Assembly: GCA_947172415.1 (NCBI GenBank) | Contig: OX359202.1 | Span: 3,384,001 to 3,448,000 of the forward strand | DNA: 64,000 nucleotides | Origin: Chondrosia reniformis | Taxonomy: Eukaryota > Porifera > Demospongiae > Chondrillida > Chondrillidae | Direction of reading: 5' to 3' | Shown: positions 34,123 to 45,036 of the stretch, one piece after another | How positions within the stretch are numbered: position 1 is the stretch's first letter | How the letters are laid out: each line of letters begins with the position of its first letter | Position numbers and translations under genes: made by a program | The notes under the pieces: model-generated | What the model was told of the DNA's origin: nothing | What the model saw: the letters and a program-made list of their open reading frames with translations, nothing else | Databases searched by the model: none

Positions 34123-37012
34123 TAGAATGTACTAGAATGTACTATATAGGTGTATGTAATTGTTGAATGTACTAGTTGTATTTACTAGTTGTGTGTATTA
34201 GTTGTATGTACTAGTAAGTGGTTGATGTACTTGTTATATGTACTAGTTGCATGTACTAGCTGTATGTTCTAATTGTATGTTCTAGTTGTATGTATTAGTA
34301 AATGGTTGTATATATAAGGAAGTAATTGTAGGTTATATATAGTTATATTTACTTATTGTATGTACTAGTTGAATGTACTACGTTTATGTACTAGTAACAA
34401 TCTGTATTTACTAGTTGTATGAACAAGTTGTATGTACTGGTTGTATGTAGTTATCTGTACTAGTTGTATGGTATGTTTGGTGTAATTGTTGTACGTACTA
34501 GTTATATTTACTACTTGTAGTTACTAGTTTTATGTACTAGTTGTATGTACTAGCAACTAGTTGTATTTACTAGTTATATGTACTAGTTATATGAACTAGT
34601 TACATGTATTGGTTATATGTACTTGTTCTATGCCCTAGTTGTAGTACTGGTTCTATGTACTAGTTGTATGTACTGGTTGTTTGTACTAGTTGTATGTACG
34701 TGTTATATGTATATACTAGGTGTATGAACTAGTTTTGTGTATTTGTTGTATGTACTAATTGAATGTACTATTTAAATCTACGATATAGTTGGATGCACTA
34801 AGTTGTAAGTTCACGTTACTAGTTTTTTGTTCCAGTTGTATGTATTTACTATTTGTATGTACTAGTTATGTACTAGTAGTATGTTCTAGTTTTATGTAAT
34901 AGTTTTATGTACTTGTTATATATACTACTTGTATGTTTATACTAGTTGTATGTAATAGGAGTATGTTCTAGTTTTATGTACTATATATATTTACTAGTTA
35001 TATGTGTATGTACTGGTTATATGTACTAGTTGTATGGACTAGTTATATGTAATAGTTATATGTACTAGTTATGTTCTGGTTGTATGTACTAGTTGTATGC
35101 AATAGTTTGATGTGCTTGTTATATATACTAGTTGTATCTACTAGTTGTATTTACTAGTTGTAGTTGTTTGTACTAGTTGTATAAACTAGTAAGTAGTTGA
35201 TATACTAATTATATGTACTAGTTTTATGTACTAGCTGTATGTACTAGTGGTATATACTAGTTATATTTACTAATTGTATGTTCCTGTTAAATTTACAAGG
35301 TGTATGCACTACAAACAATCTGTATTTACTAGTTGTATTTATTAGTTGTATGTACTAGTTCTGTTTAATTGTTGTACGTACTAAATATATTTACTAGTTG
35401 TAGTTACTAGTTGCATGTACTAATTGTATGTTCTAGTTGTATTTACTAGTAACTAGTTGTATGTTCAAGTTGTATTTACTAGTAACTAGTTGTTTGTACT
35501 AGTTGTATGTGCTAGTTGTATATACTAGTTGTAAGTAGGAGTTGTATGTACTATCTGTATGTACTAATTGTATTTACTAGTTGAATGTACTAGTTGTATG
35601 TACTCAATTCTTAGTAGTAGTTTATGTACTAGCTGCATGTACTAGTTATGTGTACTAGTTGTTTGAACTAAGTGTCTTTAGTTTTATGTGGTACTTGTAT
35701 GTATAGTTGTGTGTAATTTTTGTATGTACTATTTATATTTACTAGTTTTAGTTACTAGTTTTATGCACTAGTTGTATATACTAGTTGTGTGTACTAGTAA
35801 CTAGATGTATGTACTAGTTGTATCTACTAGTTATATGTACGTATTGTATGTACCAGTTGTATGTACCAGTTGTATGTACCAGTTGTATGTACTAGGTGTA
35901 TGTACTAGTTGTGTGTACTTGTTGTATGTAGGGTTGTATGTACTAGTTGTATATATGTTCTAGTAAGTAGTGGTCTGTACTAGTTGTATGAACTAGTTGT
36001 ATGTGCTTATTGAATGTACTATATAGTTGTATGGACTAGTTTTAATGCATGTGACTAGGTGCACTGCATTTAGTAGTTCTTCTTATATTCACTAGTTGGA
36101 GGTTTTAGTTGTATGTACTCAATTGTAAGAATATAGTAGTTGCATGTTCTAATTGTATGTGCATAGTTGTATTTACTGGTTCTATGTACTAGTTAAATGT
36201 ACTAGTTGTATGTACTAATTGTATGTACTAGTAACTAGTGGTATATATAAGTACTTCTTGTAAGTACTAGTTGTATATACTAGTTGTATATATGTACTAG
36301 TAACTAGTCGTATGTACTAGTTATATATACTTGTTGTATATACTAGTTGAATCTACTAGTTGTTTAAACTAGTTCTATGTAATAGTTGTATGTACTAGAA
36401 ACTATCTGTATGTATAGGAACTAGTTGTATATACTAGTTTTATTTACCTGTTATATGTACTAGTCCTATGTCCTTGTAGTATGTTCTACTTTTATGTATT
36501 TTTACTATGTACTAGTTATATTTGTATGTACTAGTTGTATCTACTAGTTGTGTGTACTAGTTGTATGTACTAGTAAATAGTTGTATATATAGGTAGTAGT
36601 TGAATGTACTAGTTGTATGTACTAGTTGTATGTACTAGTAACTATCTGCATGTCTTAGATGCATGTAGTAGTAGTATATGGTAGTTGTGTGCAGTTATAT
36701 GTAATAGTTGGTTATACTAGTTATATGTACTACTTGTATGTACTAGTTGTATGTAGTTATATATACTAATTGTATTTACTAATTGTGTGTAATTGTTGTA
36801 TGTACTAGATATATTTACTAGTTTTTGGTGCTAATTGTATCTTCTAGTTGTATAAACTAGTAACTAATTGTATATATAGGTAATAGTTTTATGTACTAGT
36901 TGTATTACTAGTAACTTGCCGTAAGCACTAGTTATATGTACTAGTTGTATGTACTAGTTGTATGTACTAGTTGTATGTACTAGTTGTATGTAATAGTTGT
37001 ATGAGAGAATAT
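34123..37012 (+). repeat. 13-bp minisatellite block 7
   Basis: Array with the usual variants. No element or gene was seen until the Penelope-like end fragment at 37,013. Confidence 0.95.
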
Positions 37013-37246
37013 AGGTTCTTTGCTACATTGTTAATATGGTTAGTTAGTTGATGAGCTTTCCGTAGCAACGCGAAACAATTAATGAATTATTTTAGGACGT
37101 TTTGGTCCTTGGCCTTCATCAGCTGAATGACCCAAATAAGTTTCACCTTGAATATAAACCAACTGATTGGTGAGATAGGAAATCGTGACGTAATATGATG
37201 TTGTCAATGATGATGTAATCGTTCTAAAAATAGGTAGTGAAAAAAA
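37013..37246 (-). mobile_element. Penelope-like terminal fragment with degenerate hammerhead
   Basis: A non-satellite 230-bp insert. On the minus strand it contains CAGCTGATGA, an extra A, a short GGCC/GGACC stem and AAAACGTCC (37,093-37,123), in the arrangement of the Penelope-like hammerheads but with the GAAA box damaged. The left part (TTTCCGTAGCAACGCGAAAC) resembles no other family here. It is probably the end of a fourth family, or a retrozyme-like remnant. Confidence 0.5.
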
Positions 37247-37499
37247 ATTAATTGTATGTAGTTATATGTACTAGTTGTGTGTACTGGATGTGTGTAATTA
37301 CTAGTTGTAGTTACTACCTGCATGTACTGGTTATATGTATTAGTTGTATGTACTAGTTATATATTAGTTGTAGTACTAGTTGTATGTACTAGTTGAATGT
37401 ACTAGTCGTATGTACTAGTAGTTCATAATTGTATTTAGTTATATGTTCTAGTTGTAGGTACTAGCAGTGTGTAATTGTTGTACGTACTAGTTAAATTTA
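37247..37499 (+). repeat. 13-bp minisatellite block 8
   Basis: Array. Positions 37,275-37,420 are closely similar to 1,645-1,760 and 39,055-39,180 (shared rare word GTTACTACCTGCAT). It ends with TAGTTAAATTTA, which is repeated at 38,479. Confidence 0.95.
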
Positions 37500-37602
37500 T
37501 AATAGAATAAGGATTCCTTATAACTGCGTCGAACTCATCTTTGGGATGGTATATCCTTCGACTTTTTAGCGTTTAAAAACGCAGTTGGTTTTTCGATTCA
37601 TG

Positions 37603-37639
37603 GTCAAACGTTTCGACCCTGGGGGTCTTCCTCAGTGAC
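37603..37639 (-). ncRNA. Hammerhead ribozyme motif, family A left end
   Basis: Minus strand: stem I GTCA/TGAC, core CTGAGGA (position 7 is free in the consensus CTGANGA), extra A, stem II GACCC/GGGTC with a CCA loop, GAAA, palindromic ACGT and U. Confidence 0.68.
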
Positions 37640-37811
37640 TGATGGTTGAGTGGAAGAATTGCCTCTATTTATAGAGGATTTTTCCCGCCATTTCCACTTC
37701 CTGTCATGTGACCCTCAGCAGGATGAGAAAAACAGGAAGTATGAATAGTAAATCGTCTCCAGGCTTGATGTAACACAATTCCTTGATCTAAATTCATTCT
37801 CACCTGACACT

Positions 37812-38012
37812 TTATGTAATCTTGGCCTTGTCCCAAGCAATTGAGTGGCCAGTCTTGAGGGAGTGAACAGCTATACCGTTGTTCACATCCCCCATCCTGA
37901 CTGCTCGCTTGTGTTCTGCCAATCTCACTTTCAGAGTCCATCCAGTTTCACCAATGTAGACTGCAGAACACTCAGAGCAAGGAATTAGGTAAACTACACC
38001 CTTGATATCCAT
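37812..38012 (-). pseudogene. GIY-YIG endonuclease fragment, family A
   Basis: A 66-codon frame with GVVYLIPC, SAVYIGETGWTLKVRLAEHK and GIAVHSLKTGHSIAWDKAKIT, nearly the same as the frame at 244-444. It keeps the GIY-like and YIG-like motifs, the conserved K/E-H-K helix and the HSIAWD block, but nothing upstream, so no RT is attached. The opposite arm carries only the end of this domain. It is a relic of the Penelope-like endonuclease. Confidence 0.8.
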
Positions 38013-38376
38013 AGGTGGTTGTGGCTGTTTTGGGTTGGATAAAACGGTTTTACAAGTGAGCAGTCAGGATGGGGGATGTGAACAACGGTATGGCTGTTCA
38101 CTCCCTCAAGACTGGCCACTCAATTGCTTGGGACAAGGCCAAGATTACAGACAGGGAAACCCACTGGTAAAGGAGAAGGGTCAAAGAAGCCATCAGGATC
38201 CAGAAGTGTCAGGTGAGAATGAATTTAGATCAAGGAATTGTGTTAAATCAAGCCTTGAGACGATTTAATATTAATACTTCCTGTTTTTCTCATCCTGCTG
38301 AGGGTCACATGACAGGAGGTGGAAATGGCAGGAAACATCCTCTATAAATAGAGGCAATTCTTCCACTCAACCATCA

Positions 38377-38413
38377 GTCACTGAGGAAGACCCCCAGGGT
38401 CGAAACGTTTGAC
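38377..38413 (+). ncRNA. Hammerhead ribozyme motif, family A right end
   Basis: Plus-strand mirror of the left motif: GTCA 38,377-38,380, CTGAGGA 38,381-38,387, stem II GACCC/GGGTC, GAAA 38,402-38,405, ACGTT, TGAC 38,410-38,413. Confidence 0.68.
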
Positions 38414-38478
38414 CATGAATCGAAAAACCAACTGCGTTTTTAAACGCTCAAAAGTTGAAGGATGTACCATCCCAAAGA

Positions 38479-41400
38479 TAGTTAAATTTACTAGTTGTAG
38501 TTACTAGTTGTATGTACTACTAAGTAGATGAGTGAATTAGTTGTTTGTACTAATTCTATGTACTTGTTTTATGTACTAGCTGTATGTACTAGTTGTATGT
38601 ACTAGCTTCTTGTAGAATGTAGCCTAGGTGTATGTACTAATTTTATGTATTAGTTATATGTGTATGTACTGGTTAATCGTACTAGTTGTACGAACTAATT
38701 TAATAACCTAATTTAACTACTAGTTGTATGTACTAGTTGTATGTAAAAGTAGTATGCTCTAGTTTTATGTACTAGTTGTATGTTCTAGTCTTATATACCG
38801 TTTATATGTACTAGTTGTATGTACTAGTTGTATGTACTAGTTATATGTGCTAGTTGTATGTTCTAGTAACTAATTGTATATATAGGTATTAGTTGTATGT
38901 ACTAGTTGTATTACTATTAACTAGCGTAAGCAATAGTTATATGTACTAGTTGTATGTACTAGTTGTATGTACTAGTTGTATGCACTAGTTGTATGTAGTT
39001 ATATGTACTAGTGGTGTGTACTAGTTGTGTGTAATTGTATTGACTAGTTATATTTGTAGTTACTACCTGCATATACTGGTTTTATGTATTAGTTGTAGGT
39101 ACTAGTTATATATACTAGTTTTAGTACTAGTTGTATGTACTAGTTGAATTTACTAGTCGTATGTACTAGTTGTTCGTACTCGTTACTAGTTGTATGTTCT
39201 AGTTGTATGTACTAGGACTAGTTTACTAGTTGAAAGTTCAAGTTGTATGTACTCAATTCAAAATAGTAGTTGTATGTTCCAATTCGATGTACTAATTGGA
39301 TGTACTTGTTATATAAACTAGTTGTATGTATATACTAGTTTTATGTACTAGTAGTATGTACTAGTTTTATGTACTATATGTGTACTGGTTATAAGAACTA
39401 GTTGTATGTACTAGTTATATGTACTGGTTATATGTACTTGTTCTTTGCCCTCGTTGTAATACTAGTTGTATGTACTAGTTTTAAGTACTGGTTGTATGTA
39501 TTGGTTATGTGTATCAGTTGTATTCACTTGTTGTATTTACTATCTGTATACACTAGTTATATGTACTAGTAGTGTGTACTAGTTACTAGTTGTGTGTACT
39601 AGTTGTATGTAGTAGGACTAATTGACTAGTTGGAGGTTCAAGGTGTATTTACGCAATTCTAAGTAGTAGTTGCAAGTGCTATTTGTATGTACTCATTGTA
39701 TGTACTAGTTATGTGCTAGTTGTATGTTCCAGTTATATGTACTAATTGTATGTACTAGTTATATGTACTAGTTTATTGAACTAATTGTGTGTACTAGTTG
39801 TATGAACTAGTTGAATGTACTAGTAGTGTGTACTAGTTAGTAGTTGTATGTACTAGTTGTATGTACTAATTGTGTGTACTAGTTTCTAGTTGTATGTAGT
39901 CTAGGTGTATGTACTAGTATTATGTCCTAAATGTACTACTAGCTGAAGGTACTAGTTGTATTTACTAGTACTATTTTCTAGTTTTATGTACTATTTATAT
40001 GAACTAGTTTTATGTGTATGTACTGGATAAATGTATTAGTTGTGTGTACTAGTTATATGTACCTTTTATATGTACAAGTTCTATGTAATTGTTGTAGTAC
40101 TAGCTGTACGTACTAGTTGTATGTACTAGTTTTGTGTAATTAAGTATGTACTAATTATATTTACTAGTTGTAGTTACTAGTTGTATGTACTGGTTTTATG
40201 TACTAGTTGTATGCACTAGTAACTAGTTGTATGTACTAGCTGTATGTAGTAGCCCTATGTACTATTGTTAGGTACTAGTTGCATGTAGAAGTTGTATGTA
40301 TTAGTTGTATGTACTAGTGACTATTTGTATATACGGGTTGTATATAGAAGTTTTTTGAATTATGTGTATGTAGTTATATGCACTAGTTGTATGTACTAGT
40401 TTTGTGTAATTAAGTATGTGCTAATTATATTTACTAGTTGTAGTTACTAGGTTTATGCACTAGTTGTATGTACTATGTGTATGTACTAGTTTCTAGTGGT
40501 ATGTAGTCAAGGTGTATGTACTAATTTTATGTACTAGTTATAAGTGTATGTACTGGTTATACGTACTAGTTGTATGTACTAGTTTTATGTCCTAGTTAAA
40601 CTACTAGTTAAATGTACTAGTTGTATGTAATAGTAGTATGTTATAGTTTTATGTACTAGTAGTATACTCTAGTTATATATATCGTTTTTATGTACTAGTT
40701 ATATGTGTATGTAGTGGTTATATATATGTACTAGTTGTATGTACTAGTTTAATATCCTAGTTGGACTACTAGTTTTTATGTACTAGTAGTATGTTCTAAT
40801 TTTATATACCATTTATATGTACTAGTTATATGTGTATGTACTGGTTATTTGTATTAGTTGTTTGTAGAAGTTGTATGTACTAGTTGTATGTACTGGTAAC
40901 TATCTGTATGTGCTAGTTGTATGTACTAGTTATTTAAACTGGTTGTATATATGTAGTTATATGTACTATTTGTATGTACTAGTTGTGCGAAATTTTTGTA
41001 TGTACTAGTTATATTTACTAGTTGTATGTATTAGTTGTATCTACTAGTTGTATGTACTAGTTGTATCTACTAGTAACTAGATGTATGAACTAGTTGTATG
41101 TACTTGATTTAGTGCTAGTTTTATGTATTAGTTGTATGTACTAGTTGTATGTCTAGTTGTATGGACTAGTTGTATCTACAAGCTGTTAGTACTTCTTGTA
41201 TGTACTGGTTGTATGTACTAGTTGTATACATGTTCTAGTAAGTAGTTGTATGTATTAGTTATATGTACTAGTTGTTTGTCCTAGCTGTATGTACTAATTG
41301 TATGTACTAGTTTTATGTACTAATTGTATGTACTAGTTGTATGTACTAGTAAGTGGTGGTATGTACTAGTTATATGTTCTTGTTGTATGTACTAGTTTTA

Positions 41401-42040
41401 TGTACTTGTTATATGGCCCAGTTGTATGTACCAGGTGTATGTATTAGTAGTATATATGTTCAAGTTTTATGTATACTTTATATGTACTAGTTATATGTGT
41501 ATGTACTGGTTGTATGTACTAATTTTATGTACTAGTTGTGTGTACTAGTTGTATGAATTAGTTGTATGTACTAGTATTAAGTACTAGTTACTAGTTTTAT
41601 CTACTAGTTTTATGTACTACTTTCTAGTTGTATGACGTCTAGGTGTATGTACTAGTTTTATGAACTAGTTATATGTGTATGTACTGGTTATACGTACTAG
41701 TTGTATGTACTAGTTTTATATTCTACTTGTACTACTAGTTGTATGTACTAATTGTATGTGCTAATTGAATATACCAGTTGGATGTACTATATAGTTGTGT
41801 GTACTAGTTGTAAGGATACGTTACTAGTTCTATGTTCTAGTTGCATGTACTAGCTCTTGTTATATTTACTAATTGGAGATTCTAGTTGTATGTACTCAAT
41901 AGTAAGTAGTAGTTGCATTTTCTAATTGTATGGACTAGTTTTGTGCCAGTTATGTATACCAGTTGTATGAATTAACTATTTGTATGTACTAGTAGTATGT
42001 TCTAGTTTTATGTACTATATATATGTACTAGTTATAAATG
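38479..42040 (+). repeat. 13-bp minisatellite block 9
   Basis: Array. Positions about 40,630-41,260 closely repeat 1,228-1,640 (shared rare words ATACTCTAGTTATATATA and TGTGCGAA). No gene was seen. Confidence 0.95.
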
Positions 42041-42120
42041 AAGTGATATGGAGTAGTTGTTGCGATCATAATTATTTAATTGATGATTATTGAGCTACAG
42101 CAACAGGAATATTCTTTAGA

Positions 42121-42156
42121 ATTGAACGTTTCGACCCTAAGGTCTTCACCAGCAAT
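42121..42156 (-). ncRNA. Hammerhead-type motif, family C end (non-consensus core)
   Basis: Minus strand: stem I ATTG/CAAT, core CTGGTGA, extra A, stem II GACC/GGTC with a TTAG loop, GAAA, palindromic ACGT and U. The core has G where the consensus CTGANGA has an invariant A, so activity is doubtful. Confidence 0.5.
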
Positions 42157-42281
42157 AATGAAAAGAGAAGCACAAGTGTGTTTAAATAGATGTTGGGTGG
42201 CAGGTGGTGAGTGATGATGTAATAGTGAATTGCGCCAAATATTAATTAGGATGAAAAGAATTAAATAGGTGGTAGTGTTAA

Positions 42282-42905
42282 TTAATTAAGTATGTCCTTC
42301 CAAATAGGATCCACATTCATTCCTAAGTCCATGTTCATACAAGGTGTTTTCTGTATTAGTATAGCCTCCTTGATCTTTCTGCTGATTTTCTGTTGTTCTT
42401 CCTGTAATACTTTAGCATTCTCCCATGAGATGTCATGCAAGGTTTCTTTAATATGTACAGCTAGAGAGTTGTTGGTGTCAATTCTTTGTTCTGACCTTTT
42501 ATGTTCCTTCATCCTGTCAATGAGGGTTTTCCATGTTTCACCAATGTACACCTGTCCGCATCTGCAAGGTATTTCATAAATGACTCCTGTATTCTGAGTC
42601 TCTGGTAGTGGTGTCTTTATCCTGGTCAATAAGGAGCGAAGAGTGTTAGTTGCCTTGTTTCTGATTCTCACTTCCAGTGGTCTGCAAACTCTTTGTAGGG
42701 TTTCACTTAAACCTTTGATGTAAGGTAAGCAGAGGACACGTTCTCCTTCTTTAATCAGATCATCATTCCTTCTTTTCTTCTTCTTTAGTGTTCTTCTTAC
42801 AAGTCCTTCTTGGTAACCATTGGCAATGAAGGTGGTTCTGATGTGTTCGAGTTCTCTTTGTAATGATTGTCCTTTGCATAGGTGTTCAGCCCTTTTTTGA
42901 GGCAT
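42282..42905 (-). CDS. Penelope-like GIY-YIG endonuclease with RT thumb remnant (207 codons)
   Basis: The first about 60 residues (SLQRELEHIRTTFIANGYQE, then a KKKKRR run) correspond to the end of the RT thumb. LCLPYIKGLSETLQRVCRPL is the linker common to Penelope-like proteins. The GIY-YIG nuclease is GVIYEIPCRCGQVYIGETWKT with LIDRMKEHKRS, followed by LHDISWENAKVL and a C-terminal KEAILIQKTPCMN. RT motifs A-C are absent, so the copy is 5'-truncated. The internal methionine start is an accident of truncation. The frame is open, and the protein would be an endonuclease fragment at most. Confidence 0.78.
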   Translation of the reverse strand: MPQKRAEHLCKGQSLQRELEHIRTTFIANGYQEGLVRRTLKKKKRRNDDLIKEGERVLCLPYIKGLSETLQRVCRPLEVRIRNKATNTLRSLLTRIKTPLPETQNTGVIYEIPCRCGQVYIGETWKTLIDRMKEHKRSEQRIDTNNSLAVHIKETLHDISWENAKVLQEEQQKISRKIKEAILIQKTPCMNMDLGMNVDPIWKDILN

Positions 42906-43044
42906 AAGATGGTTCCAATCTTGGTGGACAGATGCTGATTAGAATTGTAGTGAATTATTATTATGTAGTGAGTTATAAATGTATGCTTCAGAATCTGGAA
43001 CTGCACTAGCCAAGGGATTGGGACAGATGTCGCTTGTCAAGGAT

Positions 43045-43086
43045 TACCAAATGTTTCGACCCAATCTCGGGTCTTCATCAGTGGTA
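43045..43086 (-). ncRNA. Hammerhead motif, second family B pair, left (altered stem III)
   Basis: Same layout as 9,912-9,953, but the palindrome reads ACAT instead of ACGT on the minus strand, which weakens dimer pairing. Confidence 0.6.
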
Positions 43087-43251
43087 GTGAGATTACAGGG
43101 CATGGTGACTTATATATCGGTAGGGGGAGGGGCAGGTGAGATGGCTGTGGGCGGGAAAATAATGGGCGGGAAGCTGGGAGTGTGGGTGGTCACGTGAGGT
43201 ATATTTTATGCAGTGAGATAAAACAAACAGTGCAGTAAGTAAGGAATAAAT

Positions 43252-43715
43252 ACGTTAAGCATCTGTCAGAATCCATTCGGCGCATCCTCTCCCCGCTGAA
43301 GATCCGTACCTGCTTCAGACCACACCGGACTCTGAGACAGGCACTGGTCAATTTGAAGGACCGGGTCCCTCTCCAGCAGAAGGCAGGGGTGATCTACAGG
43401 ATCCCCTGCAACGGTTGCCCCAGAGTGTATGTAGGCCAGACTGGCAGAACACTGACCCAACGGCTGAAGGAACACAAACGGGCTCTAGTGAGTGGACACC
43501 TGGCACAGTCGGCAGTGGCAGAGCATGCTGCACAGGAGTCGCACGACATTGACTGGGAGGGTGCCACAGTGATGGATGTTCAGCAGCAATATCACCAGAG
43601 ATGCCTGCTGGAATCGTGGCACATCCGATCTGAATTGAACACAATGAATAGAGATGAAGGCAACCTCCCCCCGGTTTATGACCTCCTCGTGCACCAGCCT
43701 CGATCCTCAGACTAG
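43252..43715 (+). pseudogene. GIY-YIG endonuclease, family B second pair
   Basis: Begins abruptly at VKHLSESIRRILSPLKIR (about 43,254) and runs to 43,715. It includes GVIYRIPCNGCPRVYVGQTG, RTLTQRLKEHKRAL, HDIDWEGATVMDV and LLESWHIRSELNTM. It differs from the 10-kb copies at a handful of residues (NG for SG, LT for LA, ES for EL). There is no RT. It is a truncated relic of the same recent family. Confidence 0.82.
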
Positions 43716-43926
43716 TCAAGCTCCACCCACCCCTTGACCCATCCAGTCACACACTTTCACTATTTATTCCTTACTTACTGCACTGTTTGTTTTATCTTAC
43801 TGCATAAAATATACCTCACGTGACCACCCACACTCCCAGCTTCCCGCCCATTATTTTCCCACCCACAGCCATCTCACCTGCCCCTCCCCCTACTGATATA
43901 TAAGTCACCATGCCCTGTAATCTCAC

Positions 43927-43968
43927 TACCACTGATGAAGACCCGAGATTGGGTCGAAACGTTTGGTA
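43927..43968 (+). ncRNA. Hammerhead ribozyme motif, second family B pair, right
   Basis: TACCA 43,927-43,931 pairs with TGGTA 43,964-43,968. CTGATGA, extra A, GACCC/GGGTC, GAAA and ACGTT are all intact, identical to 13,145-13,186. Confidence 0.75.
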
Positions 43969-44061
43969 ATCATTGACAAGCGACATCTGTCCCAATCCCT
44001 TGGCTAGTGCAATTCCAGATTCTGAAGCATGAATACACCTAGCCACACAGAGATCTTCAAA

Positions 44062-45036
44062 ATAAATGTATGCACTGGTTATATGTACAAGTTGTATGGA
44101 CTAGTTATATGTACAAGTTATATGTACTAGTTATATGTACTGGTCATATGTACTAGTTCTAGGTCCTAGTTATAGTACTAGTTTTATGTACTATATAGTA
44201 GTGTGTACTTGTTGTATGAACTAGTTGTTTGTACTAGTCGTATCTACTAGAAAGTAGTTGTATTTATATACTAGTTGTATGTATATACTAGTAGTATGTT
44301 CTAGTTTTATGTACCATATTTATGTTCTAGTTTTAAGTGTATGTACTGGTTATATGTATTAGTTGTATGGACTAGATATATGTACTAGTTATATGTACTA
44401 GTTCTATATCCTAGTTGTAGTACTAGTTGTATGTGCTATATAGTTGTATTTACTGGTAGTATGTCCTAGTATTATGTACTAGTTGTATGTGCTAGTTTGT
44501 ATGTACTAATTGTATGTTCTAGTTGTAGGTACTAGTAAGTATATAGTTGTATTAACTAGTTATATGTACAAGTTGCATGTACTAGTTGTATATACTAGGT
44601 GTATGGACTAGTAACAATCTGTATTTACTAGTTGAATGTACTAGTTGTATGTAGTTATATGTACTAGTTGTATGTACTAGTTGGGTGTAATTCTTGTACC
44701 TACTAGTTATATTTACTAGTTGTAGTTGCTAGTTGTATGTACTAGTTTTTGGTACTAGTTTGATTTACTAGTAACTAGTTGTATGTACTAGTTGTTTGAA
44801 CTAGCTGTGTGTAGTTATATGTACTACTTGTATGTACTAGTTTTGTCTAATTTTTATGTACTAGGTATATTTACTAGTTGAAGGTTCTAGTTGTATGTAC
44901 TAATAAGTAGTTGTATGTACTGGTTATATGTACTAGTTGTATGTACTTGTTTTATGTACTATTGTATGTAGGTATATGTACTAGTTGTATGTAGTAGATG
45001 GGTGTAACTGTTGTATTTACTAGTTATACTTACTAA
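44062..45036 (+). repeat. 13-bp minisatellite block 10
   Basis: Array between the family B pair and the LTR fossil. No gene was seen. Confidence 0.95.

Larger units (their letters stand above)
37500..38478. mobile_element. Penelope-like element family A, head-to-head inverted pair
   Basis: The left arm is in minus orientation (about 37,500-38,040) and the right arm in plus (about 38,057-38,478). Both keep the family A 3' end with a hammerhead and the outer text AACCAACTGCGTTTTTAAAC. A 12-bp direct repeat TAGTTAAATTTA flanks it (37,488-37,499; 38,479-38,490). Only the end of the GIY-YIG region and the 3' UTR survive, so the pair is nearly all terminal sequence and is not functional. Confidence 0.85.
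42041..42971 (-). mobile_element. Penelope-like element family C, 5'-truncated
   Basis: Minus-strand copy of a third Penelope-like family, inserted at AGTTATAAATG, which is present on both sides (about 42,030-42,040 and 42,972-42,982). It has an outward 3' end with a hammerhead-type motif and one open endonuclease frame. It abuts the second family B insertion. Confidence 0.8.
42987..44061. mobile_element. Penelope-like element family B, second head-to-head pair (mostly ends)
   Basis: The left arm (42,987-43,251) is a minus-oriented 3' end, and the right arm (43,252-44,061) is a plus-oriented C-terminal coding region plus 3' end. The sequence is near-identical to the 9,851-13,280 element, except for an extra segment GCTGGGAGTGTGGGTGGTCA shared by both arms. 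The 12-bp repeat ATAAATGTATGC lies at both borders (42,975-42,986; 44,062-44,073). It is broken. Confidence 0.82.

Noticed and set aside
43816-44046. 76-codon minus frame over the family B 3' end (and similar at 9,816-10,064 and 13,046-13,264)
   Set aside because: It lies wholly in the 3' untranslated and hammerhead region of the element and is open by chance.
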